Source: Chryseobacterium salipaludis
GTDB taxonomy: Bacteria; Bacteroidota; Bacteroidia; Flavobacteriales; Weeksellaceae
Length of the DNA stretch: 64,000 nucleotides
Assembly (NCBI RefSeq): GCF_022968825.1
Contig: NZ_JALHKS010000001.1
Location: 1 to 64,000, forward strand
Reading direction: 5' to 3'
Shown: piece after piece, positions 35,489 through 45,324 of the stretch
Layout of the letters: the number at the start of each line of letters is the position of its first letter
How positions within the stretch are numbered: the first letter of the stretch is position 1
Notes under the pieces: model-generated
Databases searched by the model: none
Seen by the model: only the letters and a program-made list of their open reading frames with translations
What the model was told of the DNA's origin: nothing
Program-made: the position numbers and the translations under genes

Positions 35489-37009
35489 ATGCATATAGAA
35501 ATCAGAAATCTACAAACTGATGATTACGCACAACTGTGCACAACGATGAAGAAAGCCTACCCGGACATGGCAGAGAGCGTGTGGTCGGAAAAAAGTATCC
35601 GCAAACTCATTAAAATCTTTCCGGACGGACAAATCTGTATCACCGTAGACGGGCAAATTGCCGCCGTCTGCCTTTCGCTTATAATTCAGTACGAATTGTT
35701 TGGCGACGAACATACCTATAAAGAAATCACAGGCAATTATACGTTCAATACCCACTCAGATACCGGCAATGTTTTGTACGGAATCGAAGTTTTTGTAGAT
35801 CCGGAATACCGCGCGCTGCGGCTGGCCCGCCGTTTATATGATGCTAGGAAGGAACTGTGCGAAAAACTGAATTTAAAGTCTATTATCGTGGGCGGACGTA
35901 TTCCGAATTACCACTTGTACCGTGATGAGTTGACGCCGCGCCAGTACATTCAGCAGGTCCGCAAAAAAGAAATTTATGATCCGGTGCTGAGTTTCCAGTT
36001 AGCGAATAATTTCCTGCCGGTACGTGTTCTGCGCGGCTACCTGCCGGATGACCAGGACTCCGGTGAAAATGCGGTGCTGCTACAATGGAACAATATCTAC
36101 TACAGCAAGAAACCCAACACGATGCAGGACTCGGTGATCCGGCTGGGACTTGTGCAATGGCAGATGCGGCATTTCGATGATCTGGATGCTTTTTTTGAAC
36201 AGGTGGAATTTTTCGTGAACGTCATGGCGGATTACAAATCGGATTTCATCCTGTTCCCGGAACTGTTCAACACGCCGCTGCTGGCACCGTTCAATGATCT
36301 TTCTGAGCGGGAAAGCATGTTTAAGCTTGCGGAAATGACGGAAGCCATCCGTGATAAACTGTCGCAATTTGCCGTGGCTTATAATATTAATATCATTGCG
36401 GGCAGTATGCCGCTGGCGGAAAATGAAGAACTGTACAACATCAGTTACCTGCTCCACCGTGACGGGAAAATTGATGAACACCGGAAAATTCACATTACAC
36501 CGAACGAGCGGAAATATTACGGCATGCGTGGTGGCAATGACATTAGAGTGATTAACACGGACTGCGGAAAAGTTGGCTTGCTTATTTGTTATGACGTGGA
36601 ATTCCCCGAGCTGCCGCGGCTGCTGGCAAAACAAGGAATGAAAATTCTGTTTGTTCCGTATCTGACTGATACCCAAAATGCCTACACAAGAGTACGAAAT
36701 TGTGCTTCGGCGCGTGCTATTGAAAATGAATGTTATGTTGCGATTGCCGGTTGTGTTGGTAATTTACCCGGTGTGAATAACATGGATATCCAGTATGGCC
36801 AGGCTGCGGTTTTCACACCTTCTGATTTTGCGTTTCCGTCCAATGCCATAAAAGGAGAAGCCACGCCGAATACTGAAACGACTTTAATTGTAGATGTGGA
36901 TCTTAACCTGCTCAAAGAACTGCATCACTACGGCGCAGTGAGAACCATTGGTGACCGTCGCACAGATTTATACGATGTGATTGCTCATAACGATCCTGAA
37001 AACGATTAA
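35489..37009 (+). CDS. GNAT acetyltransferase fused to a carbon-nitrogen hydrolase
   Basis: This 506-residue protein has an N-terminal GNAT-like domain (about 1-200; IEVFVDPEYRALRLARRLYDARKEL core, EYRALRLARRLY as the CoA loop) and a C-terminal nitrilase-fold domain (about 220-500). The hydrolase triad is visible as Glu in FILFPELF, Lys in EHRKIHITP and Cys in GLLICYDVEFPEL. Such fusions are known in bacteria, but the substrate is not. It follows anmK by 33 bases. A hairpin closes the group. Confidence 0.9.
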   Translation: MHIEIRNLQTDDYAQLCTTMKKAYPDMAESVWSEKSIRKLIKIFPDGQICITVDGQIAAVCLSLIIQYELFGDEHTYKEITGNYTFNTHSDTGNVLYGIEVFVDPEYRALRLARRLYDARKELCEKLNLKSIIVGGRIPNYHLYRDELTPRQYIQQVRKKEIYDPVLSFQLANNFLPVRVLRGYLPDDQDSGENAVLLQWNNIYYSKKPNTMQDSVIRLGLVQWQMRHFDDLDAFFEQVEFFVNVMADYKSDFILFPELFNTPLLAPFNDLSERESMFKLAEMTEAIRDKLSQFAVAYNINIIAGSMPLAENEELYNISYLLHRDGKIDEHRKIHITPNERKYYGMRGGNDIRVINTDCGKVGLLICYDVEFPELPRLLAKQGMKILFVPYLTDTQNAYTRVRNCASARAIENECYVAIAGCVGNLPGVNNMDIQYGQAAVFTPSDFAFPSNAIKGEATPNTETTLIVDVDLNLLKELHHYGAVRTIGDRRTDLYDVIAHNDPEND

Positions 37010-37013
37010 AATG

Positions 37014-37042
37014 AAATCCCTGCTGTTCAACGGCAGGGATTT
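37014..37042. terminator. Bidirectional terminator
   Basis: AAATCCCTGC (37014-37023) pairs perfectly with GCAGGGATTT (37033-37042) around a 9-base loop, between two convergent genes. Confidence 0.75.
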
Positions 37043-37045
37043 TAA

Positions 37046-39475
37046 TTATAATTTAAAGTCCAATTTCACATTAAAGAAACGCCCGGTCAGTCGAACCGGC
37101 ACCGGATAATTATAGCCGGAACTCACATCATTTACCCACTGATTGGCTACCGTATTATTAATATTAAAGGCGTTATAAATCTGAACCCCTAAACTCAGTT
37201 CCCGGAAATTACTGAAAAAACCGGAAGTAACCTTGTTGTCATTCTGGTCTACAAACACTTTTGAAAGTCCGATGTCTACTCTCTTGTAGGAAGGCAGCGT
37301 GCGCTGGTACTGGTAGGCGGCATTAAAATCGGGCGTACCATCTGCCAGAAAAGTAACCGGCGTTCCGGAAGGCAGACCATTGGCATAAACCAAGGTGAGG
37401 TTCACGCGCATCGACGGGAACTTCGGCATGTAATCCTGATAGAACATACTCAGGCGCAGGCGCGGATCAGTAGGACGCGGAATATTGCCCTGACCGTTAA
37501 TGTTTTCATACACTCTGGCATACGAAGCGGAAATCCAGGAATCCACACCGGGCACAAACTCCCCGAAAAGGCGCGTATCAATTCCATATGCATATCCCTC
37601 CGCATTGTTTTGTCCGCTGTACCGGATGCGCACATTATCCAGATAATATGGAATAAGATGGTCCATTTTTTTGTAGTACAACTCGGTCGTCAACTTGAAG
37701 GGCCTCTTTGCCATTCGGAATTCATAATCATTGGCTAAGATAATTTGCGCGGATCTTTGCGATTTAATATCGGAATTAAAACTGCCATCCACATCTTTGA
37801 TTTCTTTATAAAACGGTGCCTGATAATAAATCCCTCCCGACAAACGGAAAAGCATATCCTGCTCCCAATCCGGTTTAATGGCAAATTGCGCGCGCGGCGA
37901 CACAATCGTTTCATCATTAAAGTCCCAATGCGACGCCCGGACACCCGCGTTCACAAACACGCGGTTGGTTCCCCAATACAATTTTTGGGAGTACTGTGCA
38001 TATGCCGACATTCTTGTGGGCTGGATATGATTCTGTCCGCTGATCTGATATTTTAATTTTAAATCAGCCGCATTCAACTGTCCCGGCAACACGAAGTCGC
38101 GCGGCGTGCTGTAGCCCAGTGAGTCGATCAGCTGCCATTCGTTGGTCAGATCTTTCAGATTTTCTTTTTCAATTTTTAAACCAGCTTCTATATCTGTATT
38201 CACATTGGGCGCAAATTTGGTTTTAAACTGTGCGCCGTATGTTTTTACCATTAAATCATTTCTGGCGTGATCAATTTGGCCGCCCACATCGTAAGAGGTG
38301 ATCGGTGCGCCCGTGACCGGATCAAAGGTTTGCAGCATGTACGCAGAGGCAATGGTGTAGTATTCCCGCTCACGGTTTTGGTAAGCAAACGCATCCAGCG
38401 TGAAATTCCATTTTTTATTGGGCGTAAACTGAATCGTGCCGGTGCCCATCAGGTTGCGGTATTGATCGTCTTCTTTTCCGTCGTAAAATACACTAAGCTT
38501 CAAAGGGGTTTGCAGCGAACCGAAATCCACTTCCTTGACCTTAGGAATCATTTCGTAAGTATTTTCGCTCCAGTAACCTACGAAAGACAGTTTCCAGTTC
38601 GGGTGTATTTTGTAGGTCAGGTAAGACTGCAGGTCTTTATACTGCGGATTAAAATCGGTGTCTTCATTTAAGGTATTAAGCACCAGGTTAGTGTTCCGGT
38701 AGCGGCCGGAAACGAGTGCGGTAAATTTTCGGTCGCGGCTGGCAAAACCGCCGGTAAGGCGTCCGCCAATCAGACTTGCTTCTCCGGAGATTTCATTTCT
38801 TGTGGGCTGGCGGTAATACACGTTCAGCGCAGAGGACATCTTATCTCCGTACTTGGCCTCAAAGCCACCGGCAGAAAAGTTCACCGTCTGCACCATATCC
38901 GGATTGATGATACTCAGCCCTTCCTGCAAGGAGTTGCGAATGAGGAACGGGCGGTAAATCTCGATATCATTAATGTAAATTAAATTTTCATCATAATTGC
39001 CGCCACGCACCATATACTGCGAAGACAGTTCTGCATTGGAATTCACAGACGGTAAAGTTTTCAGCAAACCTTCCACCCCGCCCGATAAGGCAGCGACCTG
39101 CTGCGCTTCTTTAGCCGAGATTTCTACTGAGGTAAGATCCGTTACTTTTGGTTTTCCTTTACCCTGAAAAACAACTTCCTGAATTTCTGTTTCACGTTCC
39201 TGGCGGCGCAGCAGAATGGTTACCTGCTGTGACTTGGGAGAAGCCGGAACTGTTTTCGTAAATGTAGAATAAGCATCTTTTCGAACGGTGAGAGGCTGCT
39301 GCTGATCAGCTAAAGGGACTTGCAGTACACCTGAATCATCAGTTATAAAGTTCTGATTATTGTATTCAACTTGCGCCCCGGAAACAGGACGGCCGCCTTC
39401 ATCAACGACTTTTATTTTGATCTGGGAAAAGAGCATGGCCGGCAGGGCAGCCAACAGGAGTAAAACTTTTTTCAA
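37046..39475 (-). CDS. TonB-dependent outer-membrane receptor with carboxypeptidase-like domain
   Basis: This 809-residue protein has a signal peptide (1-17, AMLFSQ), a carboxypeptidase-regulatory-like domain (about 18-95; KIKVVDEGGRPVSGAQVEYNN core), a plug domain (about 115-235; SVEISAKEAQQVAALSGGVEGLLKTLP, MVRGGNYDENLIYINDIEIYRP region) and a 22-strand-type barrel to a C-terminal aromatic-rich end (FFNVKLDFKL). It imports a ligand across the outer membrane with TonB energy. The ligand is unknown and no SusD partner lies beside it. Confidence 0.93.
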   Translation of the reverse strand: MKKVLLLLAALPAMLFSQIKIKVVDEGGRPVSGAQVEYNNQNFITDDSGVLQVPLADQQQPLTVRKDAYSTFTKTVPASPKSQQVTILLRRQERETEIQEVVFQGKGKPKVTDLTSVEISAKEAQQVAALSGGVEGLLKTLPSVNSNAELSSQYMVRGGNYDENLIYINDIEIYRPFLIRNSLQEGLSIINPDMVQTVNFSAGGFEAKYGDKMSSALNVYYRQPTRNEISGEASLIGGRLTGGFASRDRKFTALVSGRYRNTNLVLNTLNEDTDFNPQYKDLQSYLTYKIHPNWKLSFVGYWSENTYEMIPKVKEVDFGSLQTPLKLSVFYDGKEDDQYRNLMGTGTIQFTPNKKWNFTLDAFAYQNREREYYTIASAYMLQTFDPVTGAPITSYDVGGQIDHARNDLMVKTYGAQFKTKFAPNVNTDIEAGLKIEKENLKDLTNEWQLIDSLGYSTPRDFVLPGQLNAADLKLKYQISGQNHIQPTRMSAYAQYSQKLYWGTNRVFVNAGVRASHWDFNDETIVSPRAQFAIKPDWEQDMLFRLSGGIYYQAPFYKEIKDVDGSFNSDIKSQRSAQIILANDYEFRMAKRPFKLTTELYYKKMDHLIPYYLDNVRIRYSGQNNAEGYAYGIDTRLFGEFVPGVDSWISASYARVYENINGQGNIPRPTDPRLRLSMFYQDYMPKFPSMRVNLTLVYANGLPSGTPVTFLADGTPDFNAAYQYQRTLPSYKRVDIGLSKVFVDQNDNKVTSGFFSNFRELSLGVQIYNAFNINNTVANQWVNDVSSGYNYPVPVRLTGRFFNVKLDFKL

Positions 39476-39504
39476 AACTGCAGTTTATTTTTTTTAAAGA
39501 TAAT

Positions 39505-39539
39505 AAAAAAGCGCTTTCGGGCTTCAGCTCAAAAACGCT
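39505..39539 (-). terminator. Terminator after kdsA
   Basis: On the minus strand a 14-base arm (39526-39539) pairs with 39510-39523 with two G-U pairs and one mismatch, with a CTGAAG-type tip, followed by six Ts. It lies about 20 bases past the kdsA stop. Confidence 0.75.
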
Positions 39540-39559
39540 TACTTTCAAAAAAAAGTATA

Positions 39560-40369
39560 TTAAAGAATGGCTTCGCGCACGCGGGTCAGTTTTTCCAGCA
39601 AGTTTTCCAGCTTATCCAGTCTGAGCATATTGGCGCCATCGGAAAGTGCGCAGGACGGATCCGGATGTGTTTCAATAAAGAGTCCATCCGCTCCCACTGC
39701 GATTCCCGCCTTGGCGATGGTTTCAATGAGCTCTGGGCGGCCGCCGGTCACTCCGGCACTTTGGTTGGGCTGCTGCAGCGAGTGGGTCACATCCAAAATC
39801 ACGGGCGCATACTGCTGCATGGTAGGAATCCCGCGGAAGTCTACGATTAAATCGGTATAACCGAAACTGTTGCCACGCTCGATAATGGCCGTTTTTTCGT
39901 TTCCGGAATCCAACACTTTTTGCACGGCAAACTGCATGGCTTCGGGCGAGAGAAACTGTCCTTTTTTAAGGGTGACCGCTTTTCCGGTTTTTGCAGCGGC
40001 CACCAGCAGGTCCGTCTGGCGCACCAGGAAAGCAGGAATCTGCAGTACATCCACATATTCTGCCGCCAGTGCTGCATGTTCATTTTCGTGAATATCGGTG
40101 GTTACCGGAATATCAAAAGTTTCCGCGACTTTCCTTAAGATCTGAAGCGATTTTTCTTCTCCGATTGTAGTAAATGAATCCACGCGCGAACGGTTGGCTT
40201 TTTTAAAACTTCCTTTGAAGATGTACGGAATTTTAAAACGGTCTGTAATGCGGATGACTTCTTCAGCAATCTTCAGTGCCATGTCTTCGCCTTCAATAAT
40301 GCAGGGGCCGGCAATCAAAAAGAAGTTACGGGAGTCACGGTGGCTGATATTAGAAAGATGCTTTATCAT
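39560..40369 (-). CDS. kdsA: 3-deoxy-8-phosphooctulonate (KDO-8-P) synthase
   Basis: This 269-residue enzyme joins phosphoenolpyruvate and arabinose-5-phosphate to make KDO-8-P for lipid A core. It has FFLIAGPCIIEGED, the PYIFKGSFKKANRS substrate loop, DIHENEHA, QIPAFLVRQTDLL, and TERGNSFGY-like IERGNSFGY. A Cys at the metal site cannot be judged with certainty. It is flanked by its own terminator and lies with LPS-export genes in the wider region. Confidence 0.95.
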   Translation of the reverse strand: MIKHLSNISHRDSRNFFLIAGPCIIEGEDMALKIAEEVIRITDRFKIPYIFKGSFKKANRSRVDSFTTIGEEKSLQILRKVAETFDIPVTTDIHENEHAALAAEYVDVLQIPAFLVRQTDLLVAAAKTGKAVTLKKGQFLSPEAMQFAVQKVLDSGNEKTAIIERGNSFGYTDLIVDFRGIPTMQQYAPVILDVTHSLQQPNQSAGVTGGRPELIETIAKAGIAVGADGLFIETHPDPSCALSDGANMLRLDKLENLLEKLTRVREAIL

Positions 40370-40445
40370 TGGTTTTATGATTAAATTTTAGATTTGTAAA
40401 AATACATTTTTTAAGTAAAGGTTTCTACCTGGTTTCAGCGCACAA

Positions 40446-40472
40446 AAAAAGCGAATTCAAAATTCGCTTTTT
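40446..40472 (-). terminator. Terminator after the DUF2723 gene
   Basis: AAAAAGCGAATT (40446-40457) pairs perfectly with AATTCGCTTTTT (40461-40472) around CAA. Read leftward it ends in a run of seven Ts, 5 bases past the gene's stop codon. Confidence 0.8.
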
Positions 40473-40477
40473 ACTAT

Positions 40478-43400
40478 TTATTGCGTCGCGCGCATCAGTG
40501 CATCGGTAATCTGTGCTTCTTTTTCTTTCGCGTACGTGGAATCGAAAGGATTCATCAGGTCGAAAAGATAGGTGTAAAACGGTGTGATCTTCTGCACTTT
40601 CTCTGCTTCTTTATAAGCTTTTTCCTTGCCAAGTGTTTTCAGATCCGCAATAAAAGTACTGAACTTTTTATCGATCGGTTCGAGAGATTTCACCAGATAA
40701 CTATAGGCTTTGTCGCGCTGCCCTGTCTTTTCGAAAGCATCGGTCACCGCGCCGACGACCAGTGAATATTCAAGCGGTTTCGTGCGCATCTGGCGGCCGG
40801 CAAAACGCTGCTCCTGTGGCGACAAACTTGTGTAATACTCATACTCCGTGAAGATTCCTTTCTTTAGTTCCTCGGCAAGCTTCAGCCCTTTTTGCTCTTG
40901 TCCCGCAACGATATATCCATATACTATGGAACTCAGCGAACGTGGATCATTGTATTTCTCCACCGGTATCTCGCGCGCAGCCAGATCCAGCATTTCGATT
41001 GCTTTTGCTTTTTCTCCTTTCATCGCTAAAGCTTCCGCAGCGCGGCTGGAAGAAGACCGGTAGCCCACAATATTCTGCATGGCAGTTTCATCGTAATGTA
41101 CTTTCAGGTCCTTAAAATTACCCCAGCGGTAGCCTTTCACGATGTTATACAGCGCATCTGCATCCACGCGGCCCAATTCGCCGTCTTCACTTTCTTTGGT
41201 TTCAATAGGAACCAAACGGTAGCTGAAACCATCAAACTGCAGATAGTTACTTAAATAAAACAAATTATCAGGATCATATACACCACCGGAGGAAAAACTA
41301 ATGTTTCGCTTCCAGTCAAAATGAGCCAGGATATCCAAGAGCGCGAGATTGTTTTTAAACATGCTGCTGCCTTTGTAGGTTACCGTAATAGCATCTACTG
41401 CCTGAGCGGCATCCTTTGCTTTGATGATTCCTGCCTGTATTGCGTTTTGCTTGTTTACAGGAAGTATAAATTTATTTACCGGCAGAAAGTTGAATTTCTC
41501 ATACCGGTCTTCACCGAAAATCATCTTCAAAATTTCATCTTTGTTGTCCGATTTCATTTTCAGGAAATTCACGGCCTCTTTCATGGTCATGCTGTCCACG
41601 GTGAGGTATTTGCGGAATTCACCAAATGTTTCAGCCGGCACACCCTGCCCTTCAAGATTAGCAAAAATATTTTCCCAGTCTTTCGGCGACATAATGTAAA
41701 TCTGATCATTGCTGCCGTCGCGATAGTTTTCATGTTTGAGGCTGGACGGAACTGCCATTGCATTATTGGTCCTGCGGCGTGCCTGATCAATGTTCCAGGG
41801 CGTGCTCAGAAGGGTGAAGTTCACCACTTTCACATCATTCCTGAAACCGGATGTTTCCTGCATACCCCAGATCGGATAAGTGTCATTATCACCATACACG
41901 AATAAAATCCCGTTTTTAGGAATGGAGTTCAGTGTCGAATAGGCGTAGTCATAAGCAGCGTATTGGTTGCTTCGGTCGTGTGGGGTATAATTCTGGAAAC
42001 CCATCATCAGCGGAATGCCGAGAAGGACAACGCCCGCGATCCACGGCACAGCCTGTGACTTTATTTTTTGATTTAAAAAGTTTAAAATGGCACCTGCGCC
42101 CAAACCAATCCAGATGGCGAAGGCATAGAAGGAACCGACCATCGCGTAATCCCGTTCCCGCACCTCAAAAGGTTTCACACCGGTGTAGAAAATAATTCCC
42201 ACACTGGTAATGATAAATAAAGATAAGATGGCATAGAACCTTCCGAAGTCGCGGTTCAGCTGAAATACAAAACCAATAATTCCCAGCAGCAACGGCAGGA
42301 AGAAGAAAGTCACCGTACTTTCATTCCGGAATTTTGCGGGCATTTGGGACTGGTCGCCATACAGCGCATTATCAATAAACGAAATCCCCGAAATCCAGTT
42401 GCCGCGGTTATTTTCCATGTTCCCTTCCAGGTCATTCTGACGACCCACAAAGTTCCACATCAGATAGCGAACGAAATAATATCCGTTCTGGAAAGTAAAG
42501 AAATAATCGAGGTTCTGCCACAGCGAAGGGCGCTGAACATTTATTAAATTATAAGGTTTCACCTGAAGGTAATCCGCAGCCTTGATAGACCCCTCGTCGT
42601 ATTTTTTCCGAAGATCATCGAAAATCTGATGTGCTTCCGGGCTGTCGGCCACATCGCTGTTACTGTAATTAAAACCGAAGTCCGGTGCACCGTACATAGA
42701 AACATAATTCTCCATGACTGCTTTATCTTCATTAAACATTCTGGGCAGAATGCTGACGTGATCCGGATTATATACATAATTAAAGCGCTCCCCTACTTTA
42801 CGATATGAGTTGGTGCCTTCATCTTTTTCATAAACATCGCCGCGCTTTTTTGTTTTATAACTTCCGTCTTCATTGCGCAGGATTCCATTAGCATCCAATG
42901 CAGCCGTATAGTTTTGGCCATACAAAGTCGGCCAGTCGCCATATTGCTCACGGTTGTAGTAATCCAGCATGCCGATGGCATTGTCAGGATCGTTCAGGTT
43001 CATCGGGGGATTAGCCGTTGCACGAATGGGAATCACCATCCAGCAGGAAAAACCGATCATCATAAACAAAACCGACATAATAGCCGTTTGGTATAATTTA
43101 TTTCCGAGCCTGTTGGCATAGCGGATTCCGAAAATGAACAGCGCCGTTACCAGCAGGAAGGCGATAATAGTTCCGGAGTGGAAAGGCAAACCAATCCCGT
43201 TCACGGCAAAAATTTCAATGCGCCCGAACAGCGTCATTACGAGCGGAAAGATTCCTTTAAATACAATCGCCAGAATTAACAGCGTTGCCAGATTGGCCCA
43301 CAGAAAACTTTTCCAGCTAAACGTATATTTCTGGGCGTAGTAAATAAAACAAACTGCGGGAATGGCCAGCATACACATCATGTGCACACCCACGGAAAGC

Positions 43401-43963
43401 CCGGTAATAAAAAAGATTAAGAGGATCCAGCGTTCGTTTCCAAACGCACGGTATTCATTTTCCCACTTGGTAATCAGCCAAACGAGCATCGCAATGAACA
43501 TTGAAGCCATGGAATATACTTCACCTTCCACTGCTGAAAACCAAAAGGTATCAGAAAAGGTAAAGGCAAGGGCACCGATAACGCCGGCAAACAAAATTGT
43601 AATTTGCTGAACAGGCAGAATATCGGTGAAATCTTTATGAAGCAGTCTTCTTAGTAAATGCGTAATCGTCCAGAACAGGAATAAAATCGTCAGTGCACTG
43701 TACAATGCTGACATCGCATTGATCACCACTGAATACTTCTCCCCGTCTCCAAAAGCCAGCATGGCACCGACGGCTCCTACCAACTGAAAAAAGGCCGCTC
43801 CGGGCGCGTGTGTTACTTCCAGTTTTACCGCGGAAGCAATATATTCGCCGCAGTCCCAGAAACTGAAGTTGGGTTCAATCGTGGATAAGTAGGTGAAAAA
43901 AGCGATCGCAAAAACGCCCCATCCCAGGATGGTATTCCATTTCTGAAAAGTCCAGTTCTTCAT
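40478..43963 (-). CDS. DUF2723 large membrane protein (glycosyltransferase family 117-like)
   Basis: This protein of about 1161 residues has an N-terminal DUF2723 domain with around 10-12 membrane helices (the mark is WDCGEYIASAVKLEVTHAPGAAFF core), a large extracytoplasmic region (about 330-560) and a C-terminal helical part with TPR-like features (EALAMKGEKAKAIEMLDLAA). Family members resemble protein O-mannosyltransferase-type GT-C enzymes and are common in Bacteroidota, where O-glycosylation of exported proteins occurs. The sugar and acceptor are not known. The ATG at 43963 (MKNWTF) is used; a start 11 codons upstream adds no family sequence. Confidence 0.9.
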   Translation of the reverse strand: MKNWTFQKWNTILGWGVFAIAFFTYLSTIEPNFSFWDCGEYIASAVKLEVTHAPGAAFFQLVGAVGAMLAFGDGEKYSVVINAMSALYSALTILFLFWTITHLLRRLLHKDFTDILPVQQITILFAGVIGALAFTFSDTFWFSAVEGEVYSMASMFIAMLVWLITKWENEYRAFGNERWILLIFFITGLSVGVHMMCMLAIPAVCFIYYAQKYTFSWKSFLWANLATLLILAIVFKGIFPLVMTLFGRIEIFAVNGIGLPFHSGTIIAFLLVTALFIFGIRYANRLGNKLYQTAIMSVLFMMIGFSCWMVIPIRATANPPMNLNDPDNAIGMLDYYNREQYGDWPTLYGQNYTAALDANGILRNEDGSYKTKKRGDVYEKDEGTNSYRKVGERFNYVYNPDHVSILPRMFNEDKAVMENYVSMYGAPDFGFNYSNSDVADSPEAHQIFDDLRKKYDEGSIKAADYLQVKPYNLINVQRPSLWQNLDYFFTFQNGYYFVRYLMWNFVGRQNDLEGNMENNRGNWISGISFIDNALYGDQSQMPAKFRNESTVTFFFLPLLLGIIGFVFQLNRDFGRFYAILSLFIITSVGIIFYTGVKPFEVRERDYAMVGSFYAFAIWIGLGAGAILNFLNQKIKSQAVPWIAGVVLLGIPLMMGFQNYTPHDRSNQYAAYDYAYSTLNSIPKNGILFVYGDNDTYPIWGMQETSGFRNDVKVVNFTLLSTPWNIDQARRRTNNAMAVPSSLKHENYRDGSNDQIYIMSPKDWENIFANLEGQGVPAETFGEFRKYLTVDSMTMKEAVNFLKMKSDNKDEILKMIFGEDRYEKFNFLPVNKFILPVNKQNAIQAGIIKAKDAAQAVDAITVTYKGSSMFKNNLALLDILAHFDWKRNISFSSGGVYDPDNLFYLSNYLQFDGFSYRLVPIETKESEDGELGRVDADALYNIVKGYRWGNFKDLKVHYDETAMQNIVGYRSSSSRAAEALAMKGEKAKAIEMLDLAAREIPVEKYNDPRSLSSIVYGYIVAGQEQKGLKLAEELKKGIFTEYEYYTSLSPQEQRFAGRQMRTKPLEYSLVVGAVTDAFEKTGQRDKAYSYLVKSLEPIDKKFSTFIADLKTLGKEKAYKEAEKVQKITPFYTYLFDLMNPFDSTYAKEKEAQITDALMRATQ

Positions 43964-44152
43964 AAATAAATTTTCAATTACGCGAAAATAATACAATTAA
44001 CTTAGGTGATGCTTATTTTTTATTAAATTAAAATTAAGTTCTGCGCGTATACGGCTATTATTACATTTCCTTAAAGTAGTTTTACATGAGCCTTCTCATA
44101 CAGCTGAAATCCCGATAACATTGCTGTTTTATTATTTTTTAGTATTTTTGTA

Positions 44153-44160
44153 CGCGCTTT
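44153..44160 (+). promoter_or_regulatory. -7 element of the capA-like gene
   Basis: TATTTTTG matches TAnnTTTG and lies 23 bases before the ATG at 44184. The 220 bases between the DUF2723 gene and this one hold no other clear feature. Confidence 0.45.
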
Positions 44161-44183
44161 TTTAAGCGGAAAAATATCCTATA

Positions 44184-45218
44184 ATGACGCATGTTTACGA
44201 TAATATCCTGGGGCTGATAGGCCATACACCATTGGTAAAACTGAACCATGTGACGGCTGGTTTGCCGGCCACAGTGTATGCCAAGCTGGAATCTTACAAT
44301 CCAGGCCACTCTACCAAGGACCGTATTGCAATTCACATCATTGAAGCTGCTGAGAAAAAAGGCCTGCTCAAACCGGGTTCAACGGTAGTGGAAACCACCT
44401 CGGGCAACACCGGATTTTCCGTCGCGATGGTTTGCATTATCAAAGGATATAAATGTATCCTCTCCGTCAGCGATAAAACTAAAAAAGAAAAGATCGCATA
44501 CCTGGAAGCCTTAGGTGCCACGGTACACATCTGCCCGGCAAACGTTCCGGCAGATGATCCGCGCTCCTATTATGAAGTGGCCAAAAGAATCGCCGCCGAA
44601 ACTCCAGACTCTGTGTATATCAATCAGTATTTCAATGAGCTGAATATTGATGCGCATTACCGCAGCACCGGCCCGGAAATCTGGGAACAAACAGAAGGCA
44701 AAATCACCCATCTGTTTGCCTGCACCGGCACAGGAGGAACCTTGAGCGGGTCAGCAAAATTTTTAAAAGAACAAAACCCGGATATTAAAATTATCGGTGT
44801 GGACGCGGATGGTTCTATCCTGAAAGGATATCATGAAACCGGTCAGATTAATAAAGATGACATTCACCCGTATCAGATTGAAGGGATGGGCAAAAATTTA
44901 ATTCCCTCGGCCCTGCTATTTGATAAAGTGGATGAATTTGTACGTGTAACCGATGAAAAGGCCGCGCACCGTACGCGCGAAATTGCGCTTCGTGAAGCCA
45001 TTATGGGCGGGTATACCTGCGGTGCCGTTACCCAGGGTTTGCTGCAATATGCCGAGCAACATCCTTTTTCTGAAAATGATGTGGTGGTTGCCATTTTCCC
45101 TGATCACGGCTCACGGTATATTACCAAAGTGTACAGCGATGAATGGATGGCAGAAATGGGTTTTCTGAACGGGCATTCCCATCCGAATGGTGAAGTTTTC
45201 CAGGCAGAAGTTTCCTGA
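44184..45218 (+). CDS. capA: PLP-dependent cysteine-synthase-family enzyme, candidate cysteate synthase
   Basis: This 344-residue fold-type II PLP enzyme has IGHTPLVKL, the PLP lysine K45 in NPGHSTKDRIA, the phosphate loop TTSGNTG and GTGGTLSG. By sequence alone it could be a cysteine synthase or cystathionine beta-synthase. The gene directly upstream of a serine-palmitoyltransferase-type enzyme matches the capnine pathway reported in Capnocytophaga, where CapA makes cysteate from O-phosphoserine and sulfite. The symbol rests on this context. Stop and next start are 106 bases apart on the same strand. Confidence 0.7.
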   Translation: MTHVYDNILGLIGHTPLVKLNHVTAGLPATVYAKLESYNPGHSTKDRIAIHIIEAAEKKGLLKPGSTVVETTSGNTGFSVAMVCIIKGYKCILSVSDKTKKEKIAYLEALGATVHICPANVPADDPRSYYEVAKRIAAETPDSVYINQYFNELNIDAHYRSTGPEIWEQTEGKITHLFACTGTGGTLSGSAKFLKEQNPDIKIIGVDADGSILKGYHETGQINKDDIHPYQIEGMGKNLIPSALLFDKVDEFVRVTDEKAAHRTREIALREAIMGGYTCGAVTQGLLQYAEQHPFSENDVVVAIFPDHGSRYITKVYSDEWMAEMGFLNGHSHPNGEVFQAEVS

Positions 45219-45324
45219 TTGTTTACTACGAAAAAATATTGAACCTGAAGACCTTTTTGTGAAGAGCGAAAGGTTTTCTTGGTTTAAAAAAGATTAACTT
45301 TGATATAATTAATACTAAAAAATA

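Noticed and set aside
36080-36676. 198-codon frame on the minus strand
   Set aside because: It is antisense to the hydrolase domain, which has its catalytic residues in order.
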